Below, piece after piece: positions 1 to 6,008 of a stretch of 14,575 nucleotides of DNA. Every line of letters starts with the position of its first letter. Position 1 is the stretch's first letter. The translations under genes and the position numbers were made by a program. Source of the stretch: Dehalococcoidia bacterium (GTDB lineage: Bacteria > Chloroflexota > Dehalococcoidia > UBA3495); NCBI GenBank assembly GCA_028822675.1, contig JAPKDE010000046.1, positions 1 through 14,575 on the forward strand. The letters run 5' to 3'. The notes under the pieces are model-generated. The model saw only the letters and a list, made by a program, of their open reading frames with translations, was not told where the DNA came from and did no database searches.

Positions 1-76
1 GTGGTTCGACTGGTCCGATATATCGAGACTCTCGACCTCAGTCGGAGCTCACCATGAGCGGAGAAATGGTGTTGGT

Positions 77-607
77 TTACCGGAACCAGCCCATGCCGCG
101 GAAGAAGCCGCGCAGGTAGGCTATCTGGCCGCCGTGGGCCACTGTGTCCCAAACCATCTGACCCATACACACCGCAATGGTTCGGGGCTCAGGTACGTTG
201 CCCAGAACGATCTTCCGTTCCAGTTCTTCGGGCGTTATATTGGCCAAGAAATCTCTGGTGTGGTTTTTTACCGACTCATAGTAGGCCAGTTGCACCGATC
301 TTGTAGGCGGGTTCCACTGGGCCACCTTGGCTGCGCTCCAGCCAACACCACGGTCGTCTTCGTCGGCAGCCATATCAAACTGCTTGTGCCATTCTTCGGA
401 GATCCAAATCTGAGGCGCATCGCGAAATCGCGTCTGGATGAACATGTCAGTCACGCGAGTCAGATGCCACAGGATCCAGGCCACCGAGTTGCACTGATCC
501 GTGGGCTGGCGACTCATCGCAGCGTCGTCCAAATCCCTCAGGGCTTCGTCGATCATATCCCAATTACGTTCCATCGCCAATGACACCGGATCAACTGGGC
601 TGGCCAT
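77..607 (-). CDS. DinB/YfiT-superfamily protein
   Basis: A 176-residue protein of the DinB-like four-helix-bundle superfamily, whose members bind a metal through conserved histidines and often act as thiol-dependent transferases or have no known substrate. Visible hallmarks are WHLTRVTD, giving H48, and the C-terminal DTVAHGGQIAYLRG, giving H158. The usual HxxxH pair reads DxxxH here, so D154 replaces one histidine; the metal site may still form. There is no signal peptide or membrane segment. I chose the ATG at 605-607 because GGAGGAG lies directly before it; the upstream ATG at 617-619 would add four residues (MEEH), has no ribosome site, and its own codons form the Shine-Dalgarno sequence. 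It starts 51 bases after nadC ends and may be the last gene of the miaB-nadA-nadC run. The family call is firm; the activity is unknown. Confidence 0.8.
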   Translation of the reverse strand: MASPVDPVSLAMERNWDMIDEALRDLDDAAMSRQPTDQCNSVAWILWHLTRVTDMFIQTRFRDAPQIWISEEWHKQFDMAADEDDRGVGWSAAKVAQWNPPTRSVQLAYYESVKNHTRDFLANITPEELERKIVLGNVPEPRTIAVCMGQMVWDTVAHGGQIAYLRGFFRGMGWFR

Positions 608-658
608 GTGCTCCTCCATTTTTCGAACAGTTATAGAAAGGCTAATAACACGCCTAGA

Positions 659-1513
659 CTAGTCGAATTCCAAGTCCAGGCTAATATCTAAAGCGTTCAC
701 AGAGTGGGTCAGACCGCCGATAGAAATCAGGTCCACTCCAGTCTCCGCCACTGCCCGGACGGTGTCATAGGTGATGCCTCCGGAGGCTTCAACGATGGCT
801 TGGTTGCCAATCACTTGCATCGCGGCCGCCATCTCAGGCACGGTCATGTTGTCCAACATAATGATGTTGGCACCGGCCTCCAAAGCTTCTTTAACCTGGT
901 CCATGCTCTCTACTTCCACCTCAACCTTGATGGTGTGGGAGGCGCGGGCCAAGGCCAATTGGATCACTTCTTTCAGGCCCATTTCACGAAAACTGTTGGC
1001 CTGGATGTGATTGTCTTTGATCAGGATGCCGTCGGCCAGGTTCATGCGGTGGTTGAATCCGCCGCCCATCCTGACTGAATACTTGTCCAGATATCGGTGG
1101 CCGGGTACAGTCTTGCGAGTGTCTACTATCCTAGCTTTGAGTCCTTGGATCTCCTGCACGTAGCGGTTGGTGTCACTGGCAATTCCGCTCATGCGTTGCA
1201 TGAAGTTCAGGGCGATGCGCTCTGCCCGCAGTATGCCGGCGGCTGAGCCACGGACCTCGGCGATATCATCGCCCGGCGTCAGTGGAGCACCGTCTTGCAG
1301 GATCGCTTTTACTTCCAGAGTGGGGTCAACACGCTTAAAAACCGCGATGGCCACATCTACTCCGGCCAAAACGCCGATGGCCTTGGCTCGCAGCATGCCG
1401 GTGCCCTGTATCTCAGGCGGTACTACTGCTTGGGTAGTGGGGTCGTTAAACGTCTGGTCTTCTGCAACTGCAGCATCAATCAAAGAATGAACGTCAGGGG
1501 GGAACTCGGTCAT
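659..1513 (-). CDS. nadC: Nicotinate-nucleotide pyrophosphorylase (carboxylating)
   Basis: Quinolinate phosphoribosyltransferase: it joins quinolinate and PRPP to give nicotinate mononucleotide, CO2 and pyrophosphate in cytosolic de novo NAD synthesis. The 284 residues match the usual family length. Signatures are ERIALNFMQRMSGIA (98-112), TRKT (132-135), the glycine-rich GGGFNHRMNLAD (150-161), K166 in LIKDNHI, acidic residues E199/E201, D221 in MLDNM, SGG (244-246) and the phosphate-binding GGLTHS (266-271). Together these fit an intact alpha/beta-barrel enzyme. The ATG is preceded by GAGGAAG at a good distance. It lies 189 bases behind nadA on the same strand; the gap holds a hairpin and a palindrome, so it may have its own promoter besides read-through. 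Its substrate is the product of NadA. The assignment is secure. Confidence 0.96.
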   Translation of the reverse strand: MTEFPPDVHSLIDAAVAEDQTFNDPTTQAVVPPEIQGTGMLRAKAIGVLAGVDVAIAVFKRVDPTLEVKAILQDGAPLTPGDDIAEVRGSAAGILRAERIALNFMQRMSGIASDTNRYVQEIQGLKARIVDTRKTVPGHRYLDKYSVRMGGGFNHRMNLADGILIKDNHIQANSFREMGLKEVIQLALARASHTIKVEVEVESMDQVKEALEAGANIIMLDNMTVPEMAAAMQVIGNQAIVEASGGITYDTVRAVAETGVDLISIGGLTHSVNALDISLDLEFD

Positions 1514-1543
1514 GTTAAGTCTTCCTCGGTATTTCTATCATAG

Positions 1544-1558
1544 CCGGGTAAAACCCGG
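1544..1558 (-). other. Hairpin ahead of nadC start
   Basis: CCGGGT and ACCCGG form a 6-bp stem with an AAA loop, 30 bases before the nadC ATG. The minus strand next reads TATGAT (1542-1537), which could be a -10 box, although no good -35 box is present. Its size and position are similar to the hairpin ahead of nadA. Confidence 0.35.
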
Positions 1559-1583
1559 AGTCGGGAGAATCCCAACCCTTCAG

Positions 1584-1601
1584 GCGGCACAATTGTACCG
1601 C
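1584..1601. promoter_or_regulatory. Candidate operator between nadA and nadC
   Basis: GCGGCACAATTGTACCGC is an 18-base inverted repeat without a spacer; eight of the nine half-site pairs match. The minus strand reads TACAAT inside it (1597-1592), a possible -10 box for a nadC promoter, though the -35 region is weak. The whole nadA-nadC gap (1514-1702) otherwise holds only the hairpin at 1544-1558; no gene is supported there. Confidence 0.35.
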
Positions 1602-1702
1602 AACTGCCATGACTGGGCCAGATGGAAAAAGGCACAGGAAATACAAGCAGGAAATTTATGCATAAGGAACAGTGGAAAACCGGGCGGGACTAGATACGCC
1701 GG

Positions 1703-2908
1703 TTATCGGAGGGACAACATCCGTTCCAGTGCGATTTTGGAGTCCCGTTGGATATCTTCCGGCACGGTAATCTCGTTGTTGACCTTGCCTTCCAGCAATC
1801 CTTCCAACATCCACAGCACATAGGCTGGGTGGACGCGGTACATGGTGGAGCAGGGGCAGGTCACCGGGTCCAGGCAGAACACAGTCTTGTCTGGGTTGTT
1901 GATGGCCAGGCGGTTGACCAGGCTCACTTCAGTGCCGATACCCCACTTGCTACCGGGAACGCCTGAATTGACCTTTTCACGGATGAACTCAGTTGAACCA
2001 ACCATGTCAGCGGCTTGTACAGTCTCCATGGGGCATTCCGGGTGAACAATAATGTTGATATCTGGGTGAAGGGCCCGAGCCGCATTAATCTGGCTCACGG
2101 TGAAACGGGTGTGCACCGAGCAATGTCCCTGCCACAAAACCATTTTGGCATTGCGGAGCTGCTCAGGTGTGTTGCCACCCATCTGGCGGAATGGGTTCCA
2201 GACCACCATCTCGTCCAAAGGGATGCCTAGTTCCAGCGCAGTGTTGCGGCCCAGATGCTGGTCAGGCAGGAATAGCACTCGTTCGCCCTGTTCAAAGGCC
2301 CACTCAAGGACTTTCTTAGCGTTGGACGATGTGCAGACAGCGCCGCCATTGCGACCACAGAGGGCCTTAATGCCGGCAATCGAGTTCATATACGTGACCG
2401 GAATGATCCCGCCGGGACCTAGGACATCTTCCAAATCGGCCCAGGCATCATCAACGTCTTCCATTGGTGCCATATCGGCCATGGAACAACCAGCGGTGAT
2501 ATTAGGCAGAATTACTTTCTGGTGGGGTGCGGCCAATATGCAAGCGGTCTCAGCCATGAAATGTACGCCGCAGAAAATTATGTAGTCAGCTTCAGGACGG
2601 GAGGCAGCTTCGACGGAGAGCAGGAATGAGTCGCCTTGGAAGTCAGCATACTTAATGACTTCTTCGCGCTGATAATGATGACCCAAGATGGTCACCGTTT
2701 TACCCAGCTTGGCGCGGGCGTCTCCAATCCGTCGGTCCAATTCATCGGCGGTGTAATGCAGATAGTCGTTGGGAATCTGCTGCCACCGCACATTGACGGC
2801 CATTTCTTCAGCCAGTGGCTTGGATGGGAGCTTGTCTTCTGTCTTACAGAACGCTGAGTGCTCAATCTCGGTGATTGGCACTGTAGAGCGTCGGCTTTTT
2901 ACAGCCAT
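1703..2908 (-). CDS. nadA: Quinolinate synthase A
   Basis: Condenses iminoaspartate with dihydroxyacetone phosphate to quinolinate, using a [4Fe-4S] cluster with one open iron site. The 401 residues include an N-terminal extension of about 35-40 residues before the conserved core. Core motifs are ILGHHYQREEV (74-84), DYIIFCGVHFMAETA with cluster cysteine C113, NITAGCSMADMAP, GAVCTSSNA with C192, HPECPMETV (289-297) and CPCSTMYRVHP with C351/C353. C113, C192 and one of C351/C353 are the expected three cluster ligands. The start overlaps the miaB stop as TAATG, with GAGG about nine bases ahead, so translation is probably coupled. No nadB is visible, so iminoaspartate must come from an enzyme encoded elsewhere. 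As an oxygen-sensitive Fe-S enzyme it fits next to MiaB. The assignment is secure. Confidence 0.96.
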   Translation of the reverse strand: MAVKSRRSTVPITEIEHSAFCKTEDKLPSKPLAEEMAVNVRWQQIPNDYLHYTADELDRRIGDARAKLGKTVTILGHHYQREEVIKYADFQGDSFLLSVEAASRPEADYIIFCGVHFMAETACILAAPHQKVILPNITAGCSMADMAPMEDVDDAWADLEDVLGPGGIIPVTYMNSIAGIKALCGRNGGAVCTSSNAKKVLEWAFEQGERVLFLPDQHLGRNTALELGIPLDEMVVWNPFRQMGGNTPEQLRNAKMVLWQGHCSVHTRFTVSQINAARALHPDINIIVHPECPMETVQAADMVGSTEFIREKVNSGVPGSKWGIGTEVSLVNRLAINNPDKTVFCLDPVTCPCSTMYRVHPAYVLWMLEGLLEGKVNNEITVPEDIQRDSKIALERMLSLR

Positions 2909-4236
2909 TAATCTTCGCCTCGATTAGTCCCCGGTGATACCGGGTTCAGCAATTTCGCTTCAACAGCCAGGGTTCCTTGCAATGACCATGGGCTGGAGCG
3001 CTCAATCTTCACTTGGACCAGATTTCCTAGATGATACGCCTCATCTTCAAAGAAAACTAGTTTGTGGGAGCGCGTCCGACCTTGCCATTTGCCCTTCCGT
3101 CGGCCTTCCACCAGCACCTCTACGTAGGTACCCATCAATTTGGCGTTTATCTCAGTTTGAATTTTTTCTTGTTGCTGATCTATCCGCTGGCGGCGGGTGG
3201 TCTTTTCTTCCTCTGGCACCGCATCTTCCATGGTGCGCGAGGCAATTGTTCCCGGCCGGGTTGAATAGGCGGCGCAGTGGACCTTGTCCAAGCGTAATTC
3301 AGCCAACAAGTCCATTGTCCGTTGAAATTGTTCTTCAGTCTCGCCGGGGAATCCCACAATAATGTCCGTGTTCAGGGCCACATCAGGCATGGTCTCGCGA
3401 ATGCGACCCACCAGGCTAATGTAGTCGGCCCGGCTGTATTGACGCCGCATCTCGTCCAAGATACCGTCATCGCCGGCCTGCACGGGCAGGTTGATATGCT
3501 CACAGACCTTTGGCACGTCAGCAACGGCCTGGATGATATCTTGAGTCATAAACTTGGGGTGAGAGGTCAAGAAACGGATGCGCTCGATGCCGTCTATCTG
3601 GTCTAGCCGGGTGAAAAGATCAGCCAAGTTGGGCTGGTCCGGCAAATCGTAACCGTAGGCGTCGACCGTCTGGCCAAGTAGGGTTACTTCTTTCACGCCT
3701 CTAGCTGCCAGGATTTCCACTTCCAGGGCCACCTCTTCCACAGGGCGGCTCACCTGTCGGCCACGGCGGTAGGGGATGATACAGAAGGTGCACATCAGAT
3801 CGCAGCCGTGGATGATGGGCACATGGCAGCTGATATCAGGCCTATTGGGTGCCAGCGGGCCGATACAGCCTTCCCAGTCGACTCCCAAGCGTTCGCCCAC
3901 CATTTCCAGTAGCGGTTCAAATTGCTGGGGACGCATGAACACGTCAACGTAGGGGAAACGCTTGGCTAATTCATCAGACTTTGGCCCAACCATGCAGCCC
4001 ATCAGGGCAATGATGCGTTCTGGTTGTTCCTTCTTTAGGGGGGCCATCCAAGCAAGATTGCTCACAACCTTGTCTTCAGCGCCTTGCCGAACAACGCAAG
4101 AATTCAGCACGATGACATCAGCGTCGGCGGCCTTTTCTACTTGTTGCACGCCCAACTGTTCCAACGCGGCTCCGAGCCGATCGGAGTCTGCGGTGTTCAT
4201 CTGGCAGCCAATTGTCCAGAGGTAATAACTATTCAT
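2908..4236 (-). CDS. miaB: tRNA 2-methylthio-N6-isopentenyladenosine synthase
   Basis: Radical-SAM methylthiotransferase that adds the 2-methylthio group to i6A37 of tRNAs. The 442 residues show the full three-part layout: the N-terminal methylthiotransferase domain with C11, C47 and C81 (in TIGCQMN, VLNSCVVR, LMGCMVG) for the auxiliary [4Fe-4S] cluster; the radical-SAM domain with CDLMCTFC (C145, C149, C152); and a C-terminal TRAM domain from about 371 with GTYVEVLVEG and GNLVQVKIE. The IGCQMN start and length favour MiaB over RimO and MtaB, though small subgroup differences cannot be excluded by eye. The ATG at 4234-4236 has no clear Shine-Dalgarno, and an in-frame TAG lies four codons upstream, so this start is forced. 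It lies 111 bases downstream of tRNA-Ser(GCU), is first of the nad operon, and its stop overlaps nadA. Confidence 0.93.
   Translation of the reverse strand: MNSYYLWTIGCQMNTADSDRLGAALEQLGVQQVEKAADADVIVLNSCVVRQGAEDKVVSNLAWMAPLKKEQPERIIALMGCMVGPKSDELAKRFPYVDVFMRPQQFEPLLEMVGERLGVDWEGCIGPLAPNRPDISCHVPIIHGCDLMCTFCIIPYRRGRQVSRPVEEVALEVEILAARGVKEVTLLGQTVDAYGYDLPDQPNLADLFTRLDQIDGIERIRFLTSHPKFMTQDIIQAVADVPKVCEHINLPVQAGDDGILDEMRRQYSRADYISLVGRIRETMPDVALNTDIIVGFPGETEEQFQRTMDLLAELRLDKVHCAAYSTRPGTIASRTMEDAVPEEEKTTRRQRIDQQQEKIQTEINAKLMGTYVEVLVEGRRKGKWQGRTRSHKLVFFEDEAYHLGNLVQVKIERSSPWSLQGTLAVEAKLLNPVSPGTNRGED
2930..2944 (-). other. Hairpin ahead of nadA start
   Basis: CCCGGT and ACCGGG form a 6-bp stem with a 3-base loop inside the last codons of miaB, 21 bases before the nadA ATG. 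A hairpin at this place could affect coupled translation of nadA. It overlaps coding sequence, so chance cannot be excluded. Confidence 0.3.
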
Positions 4237-4288
4237 GAAAAGCGACTAAGGGGCTATTTAAAGGACTGGGGAGTCTAAGCTATTAGAA

Positions 4289-4308
4289 TTACGATACGTA
4301 AATCGTAA
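4289..4308. other. Inverted repeat between tRNA-Ser and miaB
   Basis: TTACGAT and ATCGTAA form perfect 7-base arms around a 6-base centre, ACGTAA. It lies 39 bases downstream of the tRNA end and 52 bases before the miaB start. It has no run of U after it on either strand, so it is not a canonical terminator. It could be an operator or an RNA processing hairpin. Confidence 0.4.
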
Positions 4309-4347
4309 GATAAGTTGCTTAAATGTCGTGAATATCTGTATATGTAG

Positions 4348-4437
4348 TGGCGGAAAGAGAGGGATTCGAACCCTCGGAACCTTTGCAGGCTCACGCGATT
4401 AGCAGTCGCGCACATTCGTCCACTCTGTCATCTTTCC
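4348..4437 (-). tRNA. trnS: tRNA-Ser (anticodon GCU)
   Basis: Class II tRNA read on the minus strand. The acceptor stem GGAAAGA (4437-4431) pairs perfectly with TCTTTCC (4358-4352), followed by discriminator G and an encoded CCA (4350-4348). The anticodon stem CGCGA/TCGCG flanks the loop CTGCTAA, giving anticodon GCU at 4403-4401, which reads AGC and AGU. A long variable arm and the T arm GAGGG-TTCGAAT-CCCTC complete a typical serine tRNA. It lies just upstream of miaB. MiaB normally acts on tRNAs reading U-starting codons, so this particular tRNA is not an expected substrate. Confidence 0.96.
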
Positions 4438-4449
4438 CCTACAACGTAA

Positions 4450-4478
4450 ATGTTACCAAATGGGCCAATAGCCATCAA
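4450..4478 (-). promoter_or_regulatory. Probable promoter of tRNA-Ser
   Basis: On the minus strand TTGATG (4478-4473) is followed after 17 bases by TAACAT (4455-4450). Transcription would begin around 4443, only about six bases before the mature tRNA end. Each box matches the sigma-70 consensus at four of six positions; spacing and position make the call plausible rather than certain. Confidence 0.4.
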
Positions 4479-4642
4479 TACCCAAGCCAGACATTGATGC
4501 CGATTGAAATAGCTATGAAAAGACGAATGAGCAGGCGTGAGGCTATTATCGTACATTAATTTTTTACACTTTATTGCGCACAATATTGCTAACATTGATC
4601 GAGTTTCGATTATTTGGCTGAATACGTGATAAGATTTCGGTG

Positions 4643-4671
4643 TTGACACCCAATTTGACCAGCCATATGAT
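4643..4671 (+). promoter_or_regulatory. Near-consensus sigma-70 promoter of the Lrp-type gene
   Basis: A perfect TTGACA (4643-4648) is followed by a 17-base spacer and TATGAT (4666-4671), five of six to consensus. Transcription would start near 4678, leaving a leader of about 110 bases before the ATG at 4788. Such a leader leaves room for autoregulatory sites, which are common for Lrp-type regulators. Confidence 0.75.
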
Positions 4672-4787
4672 TGAACAGAAGCTTATTGGTAAGGTAATTT
4701 GGAATGAGCCGAGTCGACAGGGCCACTAGCCGACAACAACTCGCTCAACCAAGTTAACTGTCCCTCTAACTACGGAGAAAAATACTC

Positions 4788-5228
4788 ATGGATGAACTGG
4801 ATCGTAAGATTATCGACCTACTGCAACTAGACGGTAGAGCGTCCAACGCAAAAATCGCTCGTGAAGTTGGCGTCAGTGAAGGTACCGTACGGCGTCGCTT
4901 GCGCCGTCTGGTCACCGACGACGTGGTCAAAATCATTGCAGTGCCCAACCTGGAAAAACTGGGTTACGCCACCACCGCTCTGATAGGCCTGCAGACAGGA
5001 CCTGGAAAGTCTGACTCGGTTGCAGAAGCAATCGCCGGTTTGAGTGAAGCCCATTATGTGGCCATCACCACGGGCGCCTATGACGTATTCATCTGGGCCG
5101 GACTGGAATCCGCTGAAGGCTTGGGCACATTTTTGCGGACCAAGGTCGGCGTCATTGATGGCGTCCAGCGGACTGAAACATTCGTCAACCTATCCATCAA
5201 AAAGCGCACCTACGGTTTGGTCCTCTAA
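4788..5228 (+). CDS. Lrp/AsnC-family transcriptional regulator
   Basis: A 146-residue DNA-binding regulator of the feast/famine family, which usually forms dimers to octamers or larger discs and senses amino acids or related metabolites. Residues 1-50 carry the helix-turn-helix: MDELDRKIIDLLQ, then NAKIAREVGVSEGTVRRRLRRL with the recognition helix near 30-41. A short linker leads to the RAM ligand-binding domain, about 60-140, with LIGLQTGPG and TTGAYDVFIWAGLES on the typical beta strands. The ATG at 4788 has GGAG at 4774-4777. It has its own strong promoter and is closed by a strong terminator, so it is a single-gene unit. Ligand and targets cannot be read from sequence; itself, fdxA and the aconitase gene are the nearest candidates. 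The family call is firm. Confidence 0.92.
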   Translation: MDELDRKIIDLLQLDGRASNAKIAREVGVSEGTVRRRLRRLVTDDVVKIIAVPNLEKLGYATTALIGLQTGPGKSDSVAEAIAGLSEAHYVAITTGAYDVFIWAGLESAEGLGTFLRTKVGVIDGVQRTETFVNLSIKKRTYGLVL

Positions 5229-5271
5229 ACCCTGCGTTCCAGCCCTAGCGGAGAGAATCAATTCTGAAGCT

Positions 5272-5302
5272 AAAACCACTGCCTAGTTGGCAGTGGTTTT
5301 TT
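5272..5302 (+). terminator. Terminator after the Lrp-type gene
   Basis: AAAACCACTGCC (5272-5283) and GGCAGTGGTTTT (5289-5300) form a perfect 12-bp stem with a TAGTT loop, ending in a six-base T run (5297-5302). It lies 43 bases after the stop codon. Confidence 0.9.
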
Positions 5303-5313
5303 CCGCCGTTGCC

Positions 5314-5341
5314 TTGCAAAGACGCGGCGCTATGCTATAAT
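5314..5341 (+). promoter_or_regulatory. Extended -10 promoter of fdxA
   Basis: TTGCAA (5314-5319), a 16-base spacer and a perfect TATAAT (5336-5341) preceded by TGC form an extended -10 promoter. The start site would be near 5348, giving a leader of about 80 bases. It follows the preceding terminator directly, so ferredoxin has its own transcript. Confidence 0.75.
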
Positions 5342-5427
5342 TCCGTTGCGTTTTTCGCCAGCCGCAGACAGGCACACATTGCCGATGCGCCTTGGTCTCA
5401 ATATTGAATCGGAAGGAGCCCTTCACT

Positions 5428-5697
5428 ATGACTTACATAATCGTCGAACCTTGCGTTGGACTAAAGGATTCGGCTTGTGTCGATGTTTGCCCGGTCGACT
5501 GTATCTACACCCGTGACCAGGACGACATGTATTACATCAGCCCTGACGAGTGCATCGACTGCGCCGCCTGTGAGCCGGTCTGCCCCGTAACGGCGATCTT
5601 TGCTGAGGACGCAGTTCCCGCCCAGTGGACCGAGTACATTGAGAAGAACTACGAGTACTTCAAGAACGTTGACCCCTCTGAGCTAAAGCGCAAGTAA
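5428..5697 (+). CDS. fdxA: 7Fe ferredoxin ([3Fe-4S][4Fe-4S])
   Basis: An 89-residue cytosolic electron carrier. The cysteine pattern is that of 7Fe ferredoxins such as mycobacterial FdxA: C9-x7-C17-x3-C21-P, then CPVDCIY, and a second motif CIDCAACEPVCP for the [4Fe-4S] cluster. The tail after the second motif is short and acidic/aromatic, ending in LKRK. The start at 5428 has AAGGAG at 5413-5418 and begins with the conserved MTYIIVEPC. An earlier in-frame ATG at 5392 would add 12 residues but has no ribosome site and breaks the family N-terminus. The gene is framed by its own promoter and a strong terminator, so it is probably well expressed. Possible partners are ferredoxin-dependent oxidoreductases elsewhere; none is seen here except general Fe-S enzymes. 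Confidence 0.95.
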   Translation: MTYIIVEPCVGLKDSACVDVCPVDCIYTRDQDDMYYISPDECIDCAACEPVCPVTAIFAEDAVPAQWTEYIEKNYEYFKNVDPSELKRK

Positions 5698-6008
5698 CCG
5701 ACTCTAGGTCGCGTTTCCGTGTTCCATGACCCGTCTTCTAATTGACTGATCATTGGGGTACCTCAGTCTGGTCATGATAAAACCTTTAAAGGGTGTCCCT
5801 TTAAAGGTTTTATATCGTCACCCGGAAACCGTTAATCCCAAGATTATTTGTGGTTGACGGGTCTGTTTGCCGGTGGCAAATTATTTGACACGTCTGAAGT
5901 CACTCTGGAAATTCCTGAGAGTAAAACCAATCCGGCTAAACTTAAGTCCGAGGCTAAAAATCCCCGTTTCGCCAAGACGGCCCCGGCTGATAGAGATAGG
6001 AGCCCCAC
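5698..6008 (+). promoter_or_regulatory. fdxA-aconitase intergenic region with structured leader
   Basis: After the fdxA terminator, the 195 bases ahead of the aconitase gene carry a TTGACG box (5854-5859), an inverted repeat TTTGCC-GGT-GGCAAA (5866-5880) and an 8-base direct repeat ATTATTTG at 5843-5850 and 5880-5887, the second followed by TTGACA (5885-5890). No good -10 box fits either -35-like box, so the exact promoter is unclear. The inverted repeat sits where a repressor or activator would act. AGGAG at 5999-6003 serves the ATG at 6009. No gene is supported here. Confidence 0.4.
5777..5813 (+). terminator. Terminator after fdxA
   Basis: A perfect 17-bp stem with a TGT loop: the core AAAACCTTTAAAGGG (5779-5793) pairs with CCCTTTAAAGGTTTT (5797-5811), and one further base pair extends it on each side. 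The trailing T run is short (TTTTATAT), so termination may be partial. The stem is symmetric enough to act in both directions. Confidence 0.8.

Larger units (their letters stand above)
4438..4787. other. Intergenic region, divergent tRNA-Ser / Lrp-type gene
   Basis: This 350-base gap is AT-rich in its middle. It holds the likely tRNA promoter on the minus strand and the strong promoter of the regulator gene on the plus strand. A small inverted repeat ATCGA-GTT-TCGAT lies at 4598-4610, between the two promoters. I find no gene; open frames crossing it lack family features and a ribosome site. Confidence 0.6.

Noticed and set aside
1..57. Possible 3' end of a plus-strand gene in frame 1, with a stop at 55-57
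   Set aside because: Only 18 codons are visible and they show no motif, so a gene cannot be supported.
1512..1823. Plus-strand open frame over the nadA-nadC gap
   Set aside because: It extends antisense into nadA, has no family features, and the gap is better explained by regulatory sequence.
2100..2585. Plus-strand open frame of 161 codons
   Set aside because: It lies wholly inside nadA on the other strand and has no recognisable domain.
4348..4437. Functional link between MiaB and the adjoining tRNA-Ser
   Set aside because: The GCU anticodon reads AGC/AGU, whose tRNAs carry another modification at A37; MiaB acts on tRNAs reading U-starting codons.
4347..4559. Plus-strand open frame beginning MAEREGFEPSEP
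   Set aside because: It is antisense to tRNA-Ser(GCU); the AEREGFEP-type peptide is the well-known false product of reading a serine tRNA gene backwards.
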